Source of the DNA: Sphingobacteriales bacterium
GTDB taxonomy: Bacteria; Bacteroidota; Bacteroidia; Chitinophagales; Chitinophagaceae
Assembly (NCBI GenBank): GCA_016708305.1
Contig: JADJGB010000010.1
Span: 620,001-684,000, forward strand
Reading direction: 5' to 3'
Length of the DNA: 64,000 nucleotides
Made by a program: the position numbers and the translations under genes. This document shows, one piece after another, positions 30,540 to 39,977 of this stretch (position 1 is its first letter; the number at the start of each line of letters is the position of its first letter). Under the pieces are notes generated by a model. The model made no database searches. It was not told where the DNA came from and saw nothing but the letters and a program-made list of their open reading frames with translations.

Positions 30540-32107
30540 TCATTGTTGTTTAAAGTTGGCAACATAGTTTTGTGGCAGCAGTAGGTGTAGGTTTTCCTTT
30601 TTTGTGCTGTTGATTTTTTCGAATACGTGGGTAAGCCAGTGTTCGGGATTGATGTTGTGCAGGCGGCATGTGGCGAACAGGCTATAAAGCATTGCTGCAT
30701 CCTGTGCCCGCTCGTGGCTTCCGGCAAACAGATAATTTTTGCGCCCCAGCGCCACAGGGCGAATAGCGTTCTCAATAAGGTTATTATCGATTTGCAAAAT
30801 GCCGTCTGTGGTGTACACACAACTTCTGCCATCGTGTTAATGTATAAGCAATGGCCTTGCCAAAAGGACTTTTGGGTAATACCTTTTGGTGAGCAACATT
30901 TCGGTTAATGTGCTTTGCAAATTGTTTAATACGGGTAGGGCATGTTCATGCCGATGGTTTTTATTTGCTCCGGCGTAAAGTTTTCATCGCGGCAATAGGA
31001 TTCTATTTTATATAAATCCTGTATCAGGCTCAAAACCGCATTCGCATTGGCTTTGTCATAATCTTTGGCTTCGTAAAATTTTCGGCGCGCATGCGCCCAG
31101 CAGCAAAAGGGGGTAACGCCTTCTACTTTATCGAAAGTTTCGTAAGCATCGTAGCCATCTGTTTGCAAATAGCCTTTAAACTTGTGCAACATAGCTTTGG
31201 GATACAAAGCGCCACGCCTGAGCTGATAATCGAACAATGCTAATTTTCGTTGTGTATCGTAATACACCCAATAGTATCCTGTATGCGTGGTTTGTTTTTT
31301 GTCCTTATCCAAAACCTTTATCGTGGTTTCATCCACATTCAAATAGTTTGTATTCAAAACCTGCCAGCAATGCAGGTCGTAAACCGGTTCAATCAACCGC
31401 ATCGCATCTTTTATCCAGCCGCTTACCGTGCTGTGATTGATGTTTACATTTTGACGTTTGAAGATGGCTAACTGGCGATACACAGGCAGATGGTCCACAA
31501 ACTTGCTTACCAGCAAATGCGTAAGCAATGATGCGCCTGCAACAGATTTCTCAAGCGGCATGGCCGGCAATGAAGCAATGATGCGGCTTGCGTTTAATCC
31601 ATCATTTGAAGGTTTGATATACTCGGGACGTACATATTGTTTCACAAACAACTCGCCGGGCCGGTACTCCAGCTTTTCGGTAATTTCTTTACCAACGGGA
31701 TGCAAACCTTTTACATCCTCTTTGGGCATCAGCTCTATTACTTCGCGGCGAAGGCTTTCCGGCAAAGGGTTACGTCCGGGATGCTTTACGGTAAGTTTGG
31801 TTTGTTGCTTTTGATATTCTTTTACCAGTGTGGTTTTTACCACGTCTATCTGCCCCAGTTTATCATCAGGGAATAATTCAGGCTGTGAAACGGCGGTTGC
31901 ATTTGCTGTTACAAACTTCTCTGCCCTGCCGCCAAAGAGCATTTTCTTTAATTCGGCTAATTGCAACTGTAGCGATTGTATCTGTAATCGCAATTCAATA
32001 TTGTGACTCCTTTCCTGTTCAAAGAGGATTTTGTAGTCTATAAAACTATTGCCGGAAGCGATATGTGAAACTGTTTGCAAGATGTTTACAGGTAGTACAA
32101 ATATCAT
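30540..32107 (-). pseudogene. IS66 TnpC transposase, copy 1, frameshifted
   Basis: The large IS66 transposase. The N-terminal part (30926-32107) has a coiled coil (LFEQERSHNIELRLQIQSLQ), KKMLFGGRAEKF, a zinc-binding/helix region and the core LNVDETTIKVLDKDKKQ with TDGYDAYETF and CWAHARRKFYEA. The C-terminal part (30540-30818) has LQIDNNLIENAIRPVALGRKNYLFAGS, holding the last acidic catalytic residue. Between them two one-base losses (near 30957 and near 30873) break the frame. Exactly the same breaks occur in copy 2. A corrected protein would be about 522 residues. Confidence 0.88.
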
Positions 32108-32168
32108 GCTAATAATTGCCTGAAATGCAGTATTGACAGGTATTTCAGACAGTATGGCAATAGTGGAA

Positions 32169-32515
32169 TTATTGGCAGGTAAACCTGATTTTTTGTCGCA
32201 CCGTTTTTAAAATTACACCCTGCAAAATAAATTGTAATTGCTGTGAGGTGATGCAAAAATGATCGTTATGGCTGGCGGGAGGTCTTTCAAAAGTGCCCTG
32301 CTCCAATCCTTTTCATAGAGCGCAAAGCCATCGCTATCCCATTGTAGTAATTTTATTTTGTTACCACGCCGGCCAATAAAAATGAATACGTCGCCACTCA
32401 GCACATCCTGTTGCATCTCGTTGCGCACCAGGCCGCTCAACCCGTAGGCTCCCTTGCGAAAATCAGCAGTGCCGTTGTAATAAAAGTAGCGACAAGCGGA
32501 GTTTAGATGCAACAT
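32169..32515 (-). pseudogene. IS66 TnpB (Orf2) protein, copy 1, frameshifted
   Basis: IS66 accessory protein of about 115 residues, starting MLHLNSACRYFYYNGTADFRKG with the family core DVFIFIGRRGNKIKLLQWDSDGFAL (visible as FIFIGRRGNKIKLLQWD). A one-base loss near 32310 changes YEKGLEQGTFERPP to YEKDWSRALLKDLPP. The natural end is VRQKIRFTCQ at 32169, as the A6 run here shows. Its ATG overlaps the end of tnpA. Confidence 0.88.
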
Positions 32516-32798
32516 AGCAGCTCTTTTAAAACGGCTATATTAATACTGCCCAACCCGGCCGCACACCATTAGGGTAGCAGATAGTTGCGGCACTGCCATG
32601 GGTGGCTATCGGTGTCACCTGCGTGAAAGTGGGTGTGGTCGCTGCGTTAATAGGCAACCGTTTTTGCCAGTAATAATATTTGGATGCCGCAAGCCGGTGT
32701 TCTTTGCAATAAGATACAACCGTTTGGCCGCTTGTGCGGCAGGCTTCAATGTGGGCGTGCATTATACCGGCACGGTCGGAGGTATTGTTATTTTCCAT
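32503..32798 (-). pseudogene. IS66 TnpA (Orf1) protein, copy 1, frameshifted near end
   Basis: IS66 first ORF, about 98 residues, starting MENNNTSDRAGIMHAHIEAC with helix-turn-helix-like SGQTVVSYCKEHRLAASKYYYWQKRL. Near 32560 the frame slips (VRPGWAVLI). Restored, it would read VRLELGSINIAVLKELLCCI and end at 32503, overlapping tnpB by 13 bp as is usual in IS66 elements. Confidence 0.82.
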
Positions 32799-33118
32799 CC
32801 GGCAAAAATCAATAACCTACCTTAGTAAAGCAATACGGGGTTGGACGAAGGGATACGTATAATTTACATTCTGGTAGCTCGCACTTATCGTATCATAATT
32901 GTAATCAGTACTCTTACTACTATTCGGGGATTTTATTTTGGTTTTCAAAATCTTCTCCACATCTTCTTTTTTCATTTCTATCTTAAATGGTCCGATACGA
33001 TTTAAAGTAACCTGATAGTTGTTGGACTCAGACTGTGCATTAACTGTAAATCCTAAAAAAAGAAAAGAAATCAACAAAAAATATTTCATGAATGCAGCTT
33101 TTTAAACAGATGTCTGAT

Positions 33119-35229
33119 CTAATCTTTATATTTCATCCCCAGATTATACATTACAAATGCCCAGATGTCGGCAGCTTCGTCTATTATTTTGCCTGTAGGC
33201 TTTCCTGCTCCATGTCCTGCATTGGTTTCAATTCTTATCAGCACCGGATTCGGGCCTTTGTGATATTCCTGTAATCTTGCTGCAAACTTGAACGAATGTG
33301 CCGGTACCACCCTGTCATCATGATCGCCGGTAGTAATTAGTGTGGCTGGATAAGACACTCCTTTTTTCAGGTTGTGATAAGGTGAATATTTGTACAGATA
33401 AGGAAAATGTTTAGCAGAATCACTGCTGCCATATTCGGTAACCCATCCCCAACCTACTGTAAATTTTTGAAAGCGCAACATATCCAACACACCCACCTGT
33501 GGAATAGCTACTTTAAATAAATCAGGTCTTTGTGTCATTACTGCGCCTACCAATAAGCCTCCGTTGCTACCACCGCGCACAGCTATTTTACCTTTATTGG
33601 TATATTTTGATTTAATCATAAATTCGGCAGCGCCAATCATATCGTCAAACACATTTTGTTTGTTGAGTAACATACCTGCCTGATGCCATTTCTCGCCGTA
33701 TTCATTACCACCACGAAGATTGACAACTGCATAAATGCCGCCCTGCTCTACAAAAAAAGCATTGCTGACACTAAATCCGGGCGTCATCGGAATATTGAAT
33801 CCGCCATAACCATAGAGCAATACGGGATTATTGCCATTCAGTTTCAGACCTTTTTTGTATGTAAGAAAAATGGGTACCCTCGTACCGTCCTTGTTGGTGA
33901 AGAAAACCTGTTTGGTTTCAATACCTGAGGTATTTATTTTAAGCTCGGTCTTTTTGTATAAAGTTGATTTGCCAGAAGCAATATCATACCGATAAATGGA
34001 GGGTGGTGTGGCAAAGGATGAATAGGAATAGAAAAATTCTTTGTCTTCCTTTTCTGCGCCAAAACCTCCCGCTGTTCCAATTCCGGGTAATTTTATTTCT
34101 CTTATTAGTTCTCCGTTGTAATCATACTGATAAATTTTTGAAGATGCATTCTTGAGATAACTTGCAAACAAATTACCGCCTCCTGTACCCACTCCTTGCA
34201 GCATTTCTTCCTTTTCGGCAGTCACATCTTTCCAATTTTCCCTTGCGGGATTATTTGGATCAATAGCTACCACGCGGTAGTTTGAAGCCTTGAAATTGGT
34301 TCTTACCAATATTTTTTCACCATCGTTATCAATAACTGATATCTCCGCATCAAAGCCTTTTACCAATAGTTTAAAATCAGTTTGATTTTGTCCTGTTGAT
34401 CCCAATACCATATTTCAGCTCCACTGGTTCCCTGGCTAATTTGCAAAATCAGAAATCTTTCATCTTCTGTAAGTCCGGCACCAAAATAACGCAAGGGATG
34501 TTCCTTATCCTGATATATAATTTTATCATTTTCCTGCTTATCCCCTATCTTATGGTAAAATACTTTTTGGAATTCATTCTTCTTGCTGAGTTTTGAACTT
34601 TCATCCGGCTTATTATATGCGCTGTAATAAAAGCCTTCATCGTCTTTCCATGAAGCGCCGCCAAATTTTGACCATTCTATTTTATCGCTCAGTAACTTCC
34701 CTGTAGCAGCGTCCATAACAAAAATCTCAGTCCAGTCGCTACCGGCTTTAGACACTGAGTAAGCAACTAATTTACCCGATTTAGAAAACGAAATACTCCC
34801 CAATGCAGCAAGTCCTTCTTTACTTAGCGAATTGGGATCTAAGAATACTTCCGCCTCATCAGTTAAATTTTTAGCCCTGTATAATACGGATTGATTTTGC
34901 AAACCATCATTTTTATAAAAATAATAGTAACCGCCTTTACTGAATGGAGCGTCATATTTTGGATAATTCCAAAGCGCTACCAATTTGTTTTTTATTTGAT
35001 CTCTGAAAGAAATTTTTGACAAATAATCATTTGTTACTTTGTTTTCTTCTTTTACCCACACTTTGGTATCTGCTGCATTATCGTCCTCTAACCAACGGTA
35101 GGGGTCGCCCACTTTTGTACCAAAATAATGATCCGTTACAGTCTTTTTTGCCGTTTGAGGATATGTAACTTGTGCTGCCACACTCATAATCATAAATATA
35201 CTCAACGTACAAACAATCACTTGTTTCAT
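33119..35229 (-). CDS. Prolyl endopeptidase (S9A family), one frameshift
   Basis: A serine peptidase that cleaves short peptides after proline; a signal peptide (IFMIMSVAAQVTYPQ) suggests export to the periplasm. The N-terminal part has DHYFGTKVGDPYRWLEDD and a beta-propeller. The C-terminal alpha/beta-hydrolase domain has the catalytic Ser in GGSNGGLLVGA (about residue 551), Asp in DHDDRVVP and His in NAGHGAG. The total of about 704 residues is normal. The frame break near 34402 (QQDKIKLIL) is cured by one A in an A4 run, giving DKNQTDFKLLVKGFD. The small secreted gene follows after 30 bp. Confidence 0.93.
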
Positions 35230-35398
35230 AAATAATATTTGACAGCTAAGGTAAAACTGATTTCCGAAACTTTTGACTTTTATTGAAATTATTAGTTTTC
35301 CATTCTTTATGTTTTCTGATTTTTTCTTATGAATAAAAGTATTTATTCGTATGAAACGAATTATTTTAAAAACAAAATTTTGATACGTAATTTAGCTT

Positions 35399-35811
35399 AT
35401 GAATTACAGTAATGATTTTTCTGAACAAGCTACTCAAACGCAAAGTGACATAGATAATATTTTAATTGATTGTATAAATACACCTAAGTTTGATTTAGAG
35501 AATTTAAAAGACTACTCAGAGTTTTTAGAGCCTAATCCGCGGATTATTTATGAATTAGAACTAAAAAGAAAACAAGAGGAAGAAGAGCATCAAAGAAAAT
35601 TAGAATATGAGGCCGAGCAGAAAAGGATTCAGGAAAAAGAGAGCGCCTAAAAAAAATAGAATTAAAAGCTGAACAAAAGAAAAAAGCAGAATTATTGAAA
35701 ATTGAACAAAGACAAAAAGATAGGCGAAAAGAAATAGTAGGCGTTTTAATATTTCTCATAATGTCATTAATAACAATAATATTTATGGTAATTTTCTTTT
35801 CAAACAGATAA
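35399..35811 (+). CDS. Coiled-coil protein with C-terminal membrane anchor, one frameshift
   Basis: A protein of about 137 residues of unknown function. It opens with an acidic region (DNILIDCINTPKFDLENLKD), continues as a long charged coiled coil of E/K/R repeats (about residues 55-115) and ends with one hydrophobic helix (VGVLIFLIMSLITIIFMVIFF) and SNR. There is no signal peptide, so it looks tail-anchored. One frame slip occurs near 35638 (QEKESA, should continue QEKERERLKKIEL). It ends 31 bp before the Mrr-type nuclease gene. In related long restriction endonucleases I recall a similar coiled-coil N-terminal region, so the two genes may be a split form of one architecture; this is inference. 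Confidence 0.68.
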
Positions 35812-35841
35812 ATTCCAGTTTAAAACAAAACCAAGAACAAT

Positions 35842-36957
35842 ATGGATGAAAATGTGCTTCATCAGGAATTTGAATGGAAAAATCGTAAAGAGGAATTCTA
35901 TAAGCGAAGAGAAGCGTTTAATCAAAATATAGAGGATTTAAAAATCAGATATAATGATAAAGTGCCTTCTGCTATTGAACAATATTGTCTTTTAATTCTG
36001 CAAAATTCAAACTATCCTTTCAACTATAAAAAAAATATTGAAATTGTTTATTCAATAGATAATAAAATTCTTGCAATAGAATATAGTTTACCAATTCCGA
36101 ATGACCTGCCAACGCTAAAAGATGTTAAATAAATTGCAAGATATAATGAATTCAGAGCGTATCATTTTACAGAGAATCAAATAAATAAAAAATATGATGC
36201 TATAATTTATAAAATAGTTCTACGCTGTTTATTTGAGATATTTTCAAATGATATTATAAATGAAATTGACGCAATAAGTTTTAATGGTTTGGTAACAGCT
36301 ATTAATAAATCAACCGGCAAAGAAGAGACAAAATGCATAGTTTCGATCTATGTTAAGAAATCAATTTTCAATGAAATTAATCTGGAAAAGGTTGACCCAA
36401 AACTGTGTTTCAGGGGGTTGAAAGGAGTTGGGAGTTCCACTTTATTTGATTTAGCCGCTGTTCAGCCCATTATGATTGTTAATAAGGAAGATAAGCGAAT
36501 AGTTGAATCAAAAACAGTTTATTACGACGAAGCAACAAATCTTGCGGCAATGAACTGGGAAGACTTTGAACATCTTATCAGGGAACTTTTTGAAAAAGAA
36601 TTTTTGCAAAATGGAGGTGAGGTGAAAGTAACACAAGCGAGCCGTGATGGCGGTGTAGATGCTATTGCATTTGACCCTGATCCTATTCGAGGTGGGAAAA
36701 TTGTTATTCAGGCAAAGCGCTATACAAACACTGTTGGGGTTTCAGCAGTGAGGGATTTATATGGGACTGTTATGAATGAAGGAGCAACAAAGGGAATCCT
36801 CGTAACAACTTCAGATTATGGCTCAGATTCTTATGAATTTGCAAAAGGGAAGCCACTAACATTGCTAAATGGCGCAAACTTACTTTTTTTGCTTGAAAAA
36901 CATGGCCACAGCGCAAAAATTGATATTGTGGAAGCCAGACAGTCGATGAAAAATTGA
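35842..36957 (+). CDS. Mrr-type restriction endonuclease with an in-frame stop
   Basis: A type IV-like restriction endonuclease, probably cutting modified foreign DNA. The N-terminal half is helical (FEWKNRKEEFYKRREAFNQN, then IEYSLPIPNDLPTLKDVK). The C-terminal Mrr_cat domain carries MNWEDFEHLIRELFEKEF, the metal-binding Asp in SRDGGVDAIAFDPDP and the QAK motif in GGKIVIQAKRYTNTVG, so the PD-(D/E)xK site is intact. A TAA at 36130-36132 interrupts the gene after LKDVK without a change of frame, and the sequence continues IARYNEFRAYHFTENQINKKY. Homologues I recall have a tyrosine or similar residue there, so a single substitution would explain it. Full length is about 371 residues. Confidence 0.85.
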
Positions 36958-37300
36958 ATAAAAAAATGAGAAACTCAAACAATCGCATATCTTTAAAATT
37001 GATTTCATAAAGGATACATTACAATGCACCGACACAATGAAAAGGACTAAGGTATATCGGTGTTAGTCATCAATGGTTGATGACAACGCTTAATCAAACT
37101 AAAGCCAAATAAAATATTAAATTGCTGATAAACAGCATTTTATGATCTTACTAAATTGTAAAAGGACAAGCCAGGAGGGTTTATAAGCGTATATTTTCTC
37201 TGTTTTACCATTTATGGATCATGCAAAAACAAGGATAGTCGCGAATGTGCAAAAAATCGCAATTATCAACCCATTACGAACTTGAGATTGGCCAATAAAA
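36958..37300. other. Intergenic region with palindromes
   Basis: A gap of 343 bp between convergent genes. It holds a perfect hairpin GTCATCAA-TGG-TTGATGAC at 37066-37084 and a weaker TGCTG/CAGCA hairpin at 37123-37137 followed by T-rich sequence, which may be a terminator. No ORF or RNA gene is supported. Confidence 0.5.
37066..37084. repeat. Perfect 8-bp inverted repeat
   Basis: GTCATCAA and TTGATGAC are separated by TGG. It could be a hairpin in the nuclease transcript or a protein-binding site. There is no U-tract, so it is not a standard terminator. Confidence 0.55.
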
Positions 37301-38458
37301 TCAGTTTCTCTTCAACTCTTTTTCCATCAGGTATTGAATAAGAAGCGCTTCATTAAATGCTGGACAATAAAAATTGAAAGTAAACAAACCTATCTTGTTT
37401 GCCACACGTTTAATGGGTGCTGAAAGATAAGAACCCACATTTCCACGGAAAAAAGCCATCTTATCCTTCATCAGTTTTTCATTGTCAATTTGAAGGGGTG
37501 AATCAATATCTTCGTCCCACCATAATAAAGCCGTTCTCAACAAAATAACCTCAAGAGGTGACTTAGTCCGATTTAAAAAATATTTTGCCTGACCAGCCAA
37601 ATCAGGTTTTAAAGAATTCATCCATCCGTTTTGATTCTCTTTCATCCAACGGGAAAGATGATACAAAATAATAGAGGTGCGGCCATAATAAGGAGCAACA
37701 AAGTCAGGCTGACTGATATGTTTCCGATCCTCAACCAAAGCCACAAGCAGTGCAGCAGTAGCAGAATCAACTGCCGTCCAGTCAAGCCTGTTTTTATCTA
37801 CAAATCTGAGAATATTGGCATGCACACACATATCATAATCAGGTGCAATGGCATTGCCTAACCAAGTGCTGTATGCATCATATTTTCGATACTTTTTCTG
37901 AGAACCGATTGGTTTTCGTTTTTCACTGCCTGCATATTTTTGAAATAAAGTGTGTGCTTCTTCCTTTTCAATATCAGATGCATTGGCAGCTTCCAAAAGA
38001 ATAGCAGAACAGTCAGCATCATCCGGGAGAAATCGTTTTTCAGTTGTAATCTTTTCAAGAAAGCTATTGGGGAAATGTCTTGGCGTATCTACCGCCCAAA
38101 AAAAATAAGAAGGTTTTCCTTTTTTGTGTTTAAACTTCCTGAAAGCAGGTAATGCCCTGTTTATAATGCTATCGGCAAGCCGGTTGTCATTGCTATCCAG
38201 TTCATCTTTATATACTCTTAAAACATTTACCACAAGCCCTGTATAAAAGGAATTATTATCTGTTTTTGGTTTTGAAAATAAAAACAGATTTCTCCGGTAA
38301 GTATTGAACAGTCCGTAAGTCATATCCCTTTCCGGTGCTTTTTGAATAGAATCTATTTTATTCAAAATGGCAGAAACAATAATTGTCTCCTGCCCCAAAA
38401 CCAAAAGCACAAAAAATTGAAAAAACAAAACGAAAAAACTGTTTCTTAATAAATACAT
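37301..38458 (-). CDS. Secreted protein of unknown function
   Basis: A 385-residue intact ORF with a strong signal peptide (FFVLFFQFFVLLVLGQE). The mature part is largely alpha-helical, with repeated motifs such as FLPDDADCSAILLEAAN and STWLGNAIAPDYDMCVHANILRF. These resemble segments of alpha/alpha-toroid (terpenoid-cyclase-like) folds, but no cyclase DxDD motif is seen in a usual context. I do not recognise the family. It lies 16 bp downstream of the rluD-type gene's stop on the same strand, so cotranscription is possible. No paralogue occurs in the window. Confidence 0.7.
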   Translation of the reverse strand: MYLLRNSFFVLFFQFFVLLVLGQETIIVSAILNKIDSIQKAPERDMTYGLFNTYRRNLFLFSKPKTDNNSFYTGLVVNVLRVYKDELDSNDNRLADSIINRALPAFRKFKHKKGKPSYFFWAVDTPRHFPNSFLEKITTEKRFLPDDADCSAILLEAANASDIEKEEAHTLFQKYAGSEKRKPIGSQKKYRKYDAYSTWLGNAIAPDYDMCVHANILRFVDKNRLDWTAVDSATAALLVALVEDRKHISQPDFVAPYYGRTSIILYHLSRWMKENQNGWMNSLKPDLAGQAKYFLNRTKSPLEVILLRTALLWWDEDIDSPLQIDNEKLMKDKMAFFRGNVGSYLSAPIKRVANKIGLFTFNFYCPAFNEALLIQYLMEKELKRN

Positions 38459-38474
38459 GCTGTTCTTTTAAAAT

Positions 38475-39530
38475 CTAATGTTTAGCGCCAACATAGTTTT
38501 TCCACTTATCAATAACCTGTTGCATATCGGATGGTACCGGACTCTCAAAAAACAGTTCTTTTCCGGTGGAGGGGTGTACAAAGCCCAATGTTTGTGCATG
38601 GAGCGCCTGCCGTGGGCAAATAGCAAAACAGTTGTCAACAAATTGTTTATACTTTGCAAAAACAGTTCCTTTCACAATTTTATCACCACCATAAAAATCA
38701 TCATTGAACAAGGGATGGCCTATATATTTCATGTGTACCCGAATCTGATGTGTGCGACCGGTTTCCAAAATACACTCAACCAAAGTAACATAATTAAATC
38801 GTTCCTTCACCCTGTAATGAGTTATAGCTTCCTTGCCATGATCTCCTTCCGGGTATGCTTCAAAAAGTTTTCTGTAACGTAGATTACGGCCTACATGAGC
38901 AATGACTGTACCTTCATCTTCTTTCATATCGCCCCAAACAAGCGCCAGATACTGCCGTTTAACGGTATGGTCAAAAAATTGTTTTGCTAAATGGCGCATA
39001 GCGCCGTCTGTTTTGGCCAATACAAGAAGCCCGCTGGTATTCTTATCAATCCGATGCACCATACCAAAACGTGGAAGCGTTTCTTCATTAATTGTTGCAT
39101 TTTGCTGCTGCAAATAATATGCTACTCCATTGAGCAAGGTGCCATTATAGTTCCCACTGCCGGGATGCACTACCATTCCGGCTGCCTTATTTATCACCAT
39201 CACTTCAGCATCTTCATAAACAATATCTAACGGAATATTTTCAGCCACAATTTCATTCTCTTCGGGAGTCGTATCAGTATATACCACTATTTCCTGAACT
39301 CCCTTCAATTTATAATTTGGCTTTACTTCTTTTCCATCCACCAATACCATTTTATTCCGTATAGCCTGTTGCACTTTATTTCTTGATGCACCTTCAATCC
39401 GGTTCATCAGGTATTTATCAATGCGATAGGGTTCCTGTCCTTTGTCTGTTTTATACACAAACTTTTCATACAGTTCGTCATTATTATCCTGCGAGCCCTG
39501 TAAATCATCTATTTCTTCTTCTTTCTGCAT
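38475..39530 (-). CDS. rluD: RluA-family 23S rRNA pseudouridine synthase (RluD-like)
   Basis: An enzyme that isomerises specific uridines to pseudouridine in 23S rRNA. It has 351 residues. An S4-like RNA-binding domain (YRIDKYLMNRIEGASRNKVQQAI, seen as DKYLMNRIEGASRNK) is followed by the synthase domain. The catalytic Asp is in HRIDKNTSGLLVLAKTD, with ETGRTHQIRVHMKYIGHPLF and the end motif RQALHAQTLGF. The acidic N-terminal extension (EEEIDDLQGSQDNNDE) is typical of Bacteroidetes members. Intact. The exact target base cannot be told from sequence; RluD is the best fit. Confidence 0.9.
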   Translation of the reverse strand: MQKEEEIDDLQGSQDNNDELYEKFVYKTDKGQEPYRIDKYLMNRIEGASRNKVQQAIRNKMVLVDGKEVKPNYKLKGVQEIVVYTDTTPEENEIVAENIPLDIVYEDAEVMVINKAAGMVVHPGSGNYNGTLLNGVAYYLQQQNATINEETLPRFGMVHRIDKNTSGLLVLAKTDGAMRHLAKQFFDHTVKRQYLALVWGDMKEDEGTVIAHVGRNLRYRKLFEAYPEGDHGKEAITHYRVKERFNYVTLVECILETGRTHQIRVHMKYIGHPLFNDDFYGGDKIVKGTVFAKYKQFVDNCFAICPRQALHAQTLGFVHPSTGKELFFESPVPSDMQQVIDKWKNYVGAKH

Positions 39531-39650
39531 TTTTTACTTTTATTATTTTTGCAATTTTACAAATTTAATTTTAGAAGAAGCTTCAAATGAAATTCAATAG
39601 TATGGATATTTTTTATATTTTTAGTTTTTTAAAAAATTAATTTCCCATCC

Positions 39651-39977
39651 ATGCGCTACTGTTTTACGTGCGATATAAAAAACGACCCTATCTTAATTGC
39701 CGAATATGAAAAATATCATGAACAAATCTGGCCTGAAATTGAAAAGAGCATTACAGATGCCGGTATTACTGATATGCAGATATACAGAGTTGCCAATCGT
39801 ATGTTTATGATTATGGAAACGGAGGATAATTTTTCTTTTGAACAAAAAGCAGCCTCAGATGCTGCCAATTCCAAAGTTCAGGAATGGGAAGAACTGATGT
39901 GGAAATATCAACAATCTGTTCCTTTTGCCAACCCGGGAGAAAAATGGGTGCCGATGAAAAAAATATTTCAACTGTAG
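39651..39977 (+). CDS. rhaM: L-rhamnose mutarotase family protein
   Basis: A small dimeric alpha/beta-barrel enzyme that interconverts the anomers of L-rhamnose or L-fucose. It is a 108-residue intact ORF, normal for the family. The motifs are YEKYHEQIWPEIEKSI with the active-site His, ITDMQIYRVANRMFMIMETE and the C-terminal NPGEKWVPMKKIFQL. It is convergent with, and overlaps by 10 bp, the end of the S9 peptidase gene. No other rhamnose genes are in the window, so its substrate could also be fucose. Confidence 0.85.
   Translation: MRYCFTCDIKNDPILIAEYEKYHEQIWPEIEKSITDAGITDMQIYRVANRMFMIMETEDNFSFEQKAASDAANSKVQEWEELMWKYQQSVPFANPGEKWVPMKKIFQL

Larger units (their letters stand above)
30519..32856 (-). 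mobile_element. IS66-family element, copy 1
   Basis: A 2338-bp IS66-family element with perfect terminal inverted repeats beginning GTATCCCTTCGTCCAACCCC. It is flanked by the 8-bp direct repeat GTATAATT (30511-30518 and 32857-32864), the duplication length typical of IS66. It encodes the standard three genes tnpA, tnpB and tnpC on the minus strand. A near-identical copy is at 59271-61605. Confidence 0.95.
30192..33089 (-). pseudogene. Small secreted protein of unknown function disrupted by IS66
   Basis: A secreted protein gene cut in two by the IS66 element at 30519-32856. The 5' part starts MKYFLLISFLFLGFTVNAQ (a signal peptide) and continues QVTLNRIGPFKIEMKKEDVE. The 3' part ends NEGKVEGFEVSVFEGC. 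Removing the element plus one copy of the 8-bp target duplication restores a single frame (SYQNVNYTLVFFKNYISE) and a protein of 183 residues. I do not recognise the family. It lies 30 bp downstream of the prolyl endopeptidase gene on the same strand, so it was probably cotranscribed with it before the insertion. Confidence 0.85.

Noticed and set aside
30627..32043. Plus-strand ORFs of 67-118 residues across the IS66 element.
   Set aside because: They mirror tnpC in antisense, have no start context or family resemblance, and recur identically in the second copy.
35842..36957. Possible use of an alternative genetic code or stop read-through.
   Set aside because: TAA, TGA and TAG end other intact genes normally (for example argS, rnz and deoC), and only this one gene has an in-frame stop.
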